A DNA stretch of 64,000 nt from Luteococcus japonicus (GTDB taxonomy: Bacteria > Actinomycetota > Actinomycetes > Propionibacteriales > Propionibacteriaceae): positions 3,348,001-3,412,000 of the forward strand of contig NZ_RKHG01000001.1 in assembly GCF_003752415.1 (NCBI RefSeq), given 5' to 3'. Below are positions 62,307 to 64,000 of this stretch, one piece after another (the first letter of the stretch is position 1; each line of letters opens with the position of its first letter). The notes beneath the pieces were generated by a model. It did not search any database. It had not been told where the DNA came from and worked only from the letters and a program-made list of their open reading frames with translations. A program made the translations under genes and the position numbers.

Positions 62307-63419
62307 GTGGCTCTTCCTGATCTTTCCGACACCCTCACGACCCTCGAGACTTCACTGAAGTCGATCGAGGCGGTCATCGACCCCGACGCCAAGAAGGCCG
62401 AGATCCGGGACCTGGAGGAGCAGGTGGGCGCGCCCGACCTGTGGGATGACCAGGCCAATGCGCAGCGGGTCACCTCCCGCCTCTCCAGGCTGCAGGCCGA
62501 CGTGGAGCGCGTCGAGGACCTGCGCACCCGTCTGGACGACGTCCAGTTGATGCTTGAGATGGCTGCCGAGGAGTCCGACGCCGAGGCGGCGACGGAGGCG
62601 CAGTCCGAGCTGGCCAAGCTCAAGACGGACATCGAGGCGCTGGAGGTCCGGACCCTGCTCTCCGGCGAGTACGACGAGCGCGACGCGGTCGTCACCATCC
62701 GCGCCGGTGCCGGCGGTGTCGACGCCGCAGACTTCGCCGAGATGCTGCTGCGGATGTACACCCGATGGGCCGAGCGACACGGCTATGCCGTGACGCTGAT
62801 GGACACGTCCTATGCGGAGGAGGCGGGCCTCAAGTCCTGCACCTTCGAGGTGAGCGCCCCCTTCGCCTACGGCACGCTGAGCGTGGAGAGCGGCACCCAC
62901 CGTCTGGTGCGGATCAGCCCCTTCGACAACCAGGGCCGTCGCCAGACCTCCTTTGCCGCCGTGGAGGTGATCCCGCTGATCGAGGACACCGACCACATCG
63001 ACATCCCCGAGTCCGAGATCCGCGTCGACGTCTTCCGCTCCAGCGGTCCCGGTGGTCAGTCGGTCAACACCACCGACTCGGCGGTGCGCCTGACGCACAT
63101 CCCCACCGGTGTCGTGGTCTCGATGCAGAACGAGAAGTCCCAGATCCAGAACCGTGCCGCCGCGATGCGCGTCCTGCAGTCCCGTCTGCTGCTGCTCAAG
63201 CAGCACGAGGAGGAGGCCAAGAAGAAGGAACTGGCCGGTGATGTGAAGGCCAGCTGGGGAGACCAGATGCGCTCCTATGTCCTCAACCCGTACCAGATGG
63301 TCAAGGACCTGCGCACGAACTTCGAGGTGGGCAATCCTGAGGCGGTCTTCGACGGAGAGATCGACGGCTTCATCGATGCCGGCATTCGCTGGCGCATGAA
63401 GGATCCCGACGAGATCTGA
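62307..63419 (+). CDS. prfB: peptide chain release factor 2
   Basis: A 370-residue class I release factor. The SPF stop-recognition tripeptide lies in [12 protein letters not shown], and the peptidyl-hydrolysis motif GGQ is at residues 249-251 in [24 protein letters not shown]. It reads UGA and UAA codons. The frame is uninterrupted from GTG 62307, so unlike E. coli there is no programmed +1 frameshift. AAGGAGGT lies 14 bases upstream, too far for an ordinary ribosome site, while TAGACT at 62293-62298 is 8 bases before the start and may be a -10 box of a leaderless message. Confidence 0.96.
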   Translation: MALPDLSDTLTTLETSLKSIEAVIDPDAKKAEIRDLEEQVGAPDLWDDQANAQRVTSRLSRLQADVERVEDLRTRLDDVQLMLEMAAEESDAEAATEAQSELAKLKTDIEALEVRTLLSGEYDERDAVVTIRAGAGGVDAADFAEMLLRMYTRWAERHGYAVTLMDTSYAEEAGLKSCTFEVSAPFAYGTLSVESGTHRLVRISPFDNQGRRQTSFAAVEVIPLIEDTDHIDIPESEIRVDVFRSSGPGGQSVNTTDSAVRLTHIPTGVVVSMQNEKSQIQNRAAAMRVLQSRLLLLKQHEEEAKKKELAGDVKASWGDQMRSYVLNPYQMVKDLRTNFEVGNPEAVFDGEIDGFIDAGIRWRMKDPDEI

Positions 63420-63503
63420 GGACATGCCCCGATCGGGTATGACGAGCGGTTGAACTTCTGCCGCCCGAGGTGTGTCACGCCGCTCGTCGTCGCGATCGAC
63501 CCC

Positions 63504-63509
63504 TAGACT
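63504..63509 (+). promoter_or_regulatory. -10 box TAGACT upstream of ftsE
   Basis: TAGACT fits TAnnnT and would give a leader of about 52 bases before the ftsE GTG, containing the palindrome at 63524-63537. No clear -35 was found. Confidence 0.4.
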
Positions 63510-63523
63510 CCTTTGCGGCCGTC

Positions 63524-63537
63524 CTGAGAATTCTCAG
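63524..63537. promoter_or_regulatory. perfect palindrome CTGAGAATTCTCAG in the ftsE leader
   Basis: A 14-base exact palindrome just downstream of the putative -10 box. The position suits an operator, or a small transcribed hairpin. No regulator is assigned. Confidence 0.35.
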
Positions 63538-63567
63538 ACCTTCCCCAAGACGCGGCCGAGGACAATC

Positions 63568-64000
63568 GTGATCACCTTCGATGACGTCACCAAGATCTAC
63601 GACGGCCAGAGCAAGCCAGCCCTGCGCAATGTCAACGTCCAGATCGACAAGGGCGAGTTCGTCTTTCTCGTGGGCCAGTCCGGCTCCGGCAAGTCCACCT
63701 TCATGCGCCTGGTGCTGCGCGAGTACCGTCCCACCACCGGAACGATCCACGTGGCGGGCAAGGACCTCGGGCGGCTGCGCAGCTGGAAGGTCCCGGCACT
63801 GCGGCGCCAGATCGGCACCGTCTTCCAGGACTTCCGGCTCCTGCCCGGCAAGAATGTGCACGAGAACGTCGCCTTCGCACTGCAGGTCATCGGCAAGCCG
63901 AATGCGGAGATCAAGCAGCTCGTCCCCGAGACCCTGGAGATGGTGGGCCTGACCGGCAAGGGGCATCGCCTGCCGGAGGAGCTGTCCGGTGGTGAGCAGC
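63568..64000 (+). CDS. ftsE: cell division ATP-binding protein FtsE (3' end beyond window)
   Basis: The first 144 residues of FtsE, cut by the window end. It starts at GTG 63568 ([58 protein letters not shown]) with the Walker A at about 34-41, then the Q-loop [25 protein letters not shown], whose [14 protein letters not shown] is diagnostic of FtsE, and the beginning of the signature LSGGEQ. FtsE with FtsX forms the divisome complex that activates peptidoglycan hydrolases. Linkage with prfB upstream is the standard actinobacterial order. Confidence 0.95.
   Translation, partial: MITFDDVTKIYDGQSKPALRNVNVQIDKGEFVFLVGQSGSGKSTFMRLVLREYRPTTGTIHVAGKDLGRLRSWKVPALRRQIGTVFQDFRLLPGKNVHENVAFALQVIGKPNAEIKQLVPETLEMVGLTGKGHRLPEELSGGEQ

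Noticed and set aside
62307-63419. Programmed frameshift in prfB
   Set aside because: The frame runs uninterrupted from the GTG to the natural stop with no internal UGA.

Overview
The window is high-GC DNA of an actinobacterium. Supporting this are abundant GTG and TTG starts, a Lys/Ala-rich HrdB-type principal sigma factor, homodimeric AceE next to a DUF3052 gene, a ParE/ParC pair, DUF5998 and DUF7455 genes, and many TAnnnT boxes placed 6-7 bases before start codons (leaderless transcription). Propionibacteriales is a reasonable guess from gene content, but this is inference. Most of the window is ordinary chromosomal backbone. No rRNA genes, insertion sequences or CRISPR arrays were seen. 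One tRNA-Val(UAC) is present.

Layout. 1-5.2 kb: acyltransferase (cut by the window edge), ferritin, AEC transporter, YbjN-like protein, a PPOX flavoprotein and a tandem universal stress protein. 5.2-5.67 kb: a 450-base non-coding gap with a regular series of hairpins capped by G-rich loops, a strong candidate structured RNA. 5.7-14.7 kb: HrpA helicase, old yellow enzyme, LysR/YeiH divergent pair, TesB thioesterase and an alternative sigma factor. 14.8-21.7 kb: oligopeptidase B, principal sigma factor, GNAT, FUSC membrane protein, glutathionyl-hydroquinone-reductase-like protein. 21.7-29.8 kb: a broken carnitine-acyltransferase-like gene, a four-gene peptide/nickel-type ABC importer, a Nudix gene and a second broken gene (SRPBCC-like). 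29.9-34.5 kb: YdcZ-type transporter, LLM flavin enzyme, then cstA-ybdD.

34.46-36.97 kb is the clear accessory region. It is a compact island of visibly lower GC carrying two translationally coupled genes: an ABC-type AAA ATPase and a DUF4435 TOPRIM-like protein. This is the gene pair of the PARIS (AriA/AriB) abortive anti-phage system or a close relative. The island is bracketed by a direct repeat of about 50 bases that duplicates the 3' end of ybdD, including its stop codon.

37-64 kb returns to backbone: DUF7455, parE, a DUF2975-HTH pair, SRPBCC, UMF1-family MFS, beta carbonic anhydrase, parC, an App1-like phosphatase, DUF5998, an alkaline-phosphatase-superfamily enzyme, thymidine kinase, sulfurtransferase, aceE, DUF3052, an ABC exporter, nitrilase, a 2H phosphoesterase, an ECF sigma factor with a membrane partner, an aldo/keto reductase, an APC permease, tRNA-Val, YqeY, prfB and the start of ftsE. 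Two related 70-base palindromes sit in two convergent intergenic gaps (13.7 and 40.5 kb), suggesting a dispersed palindromic repeat family.
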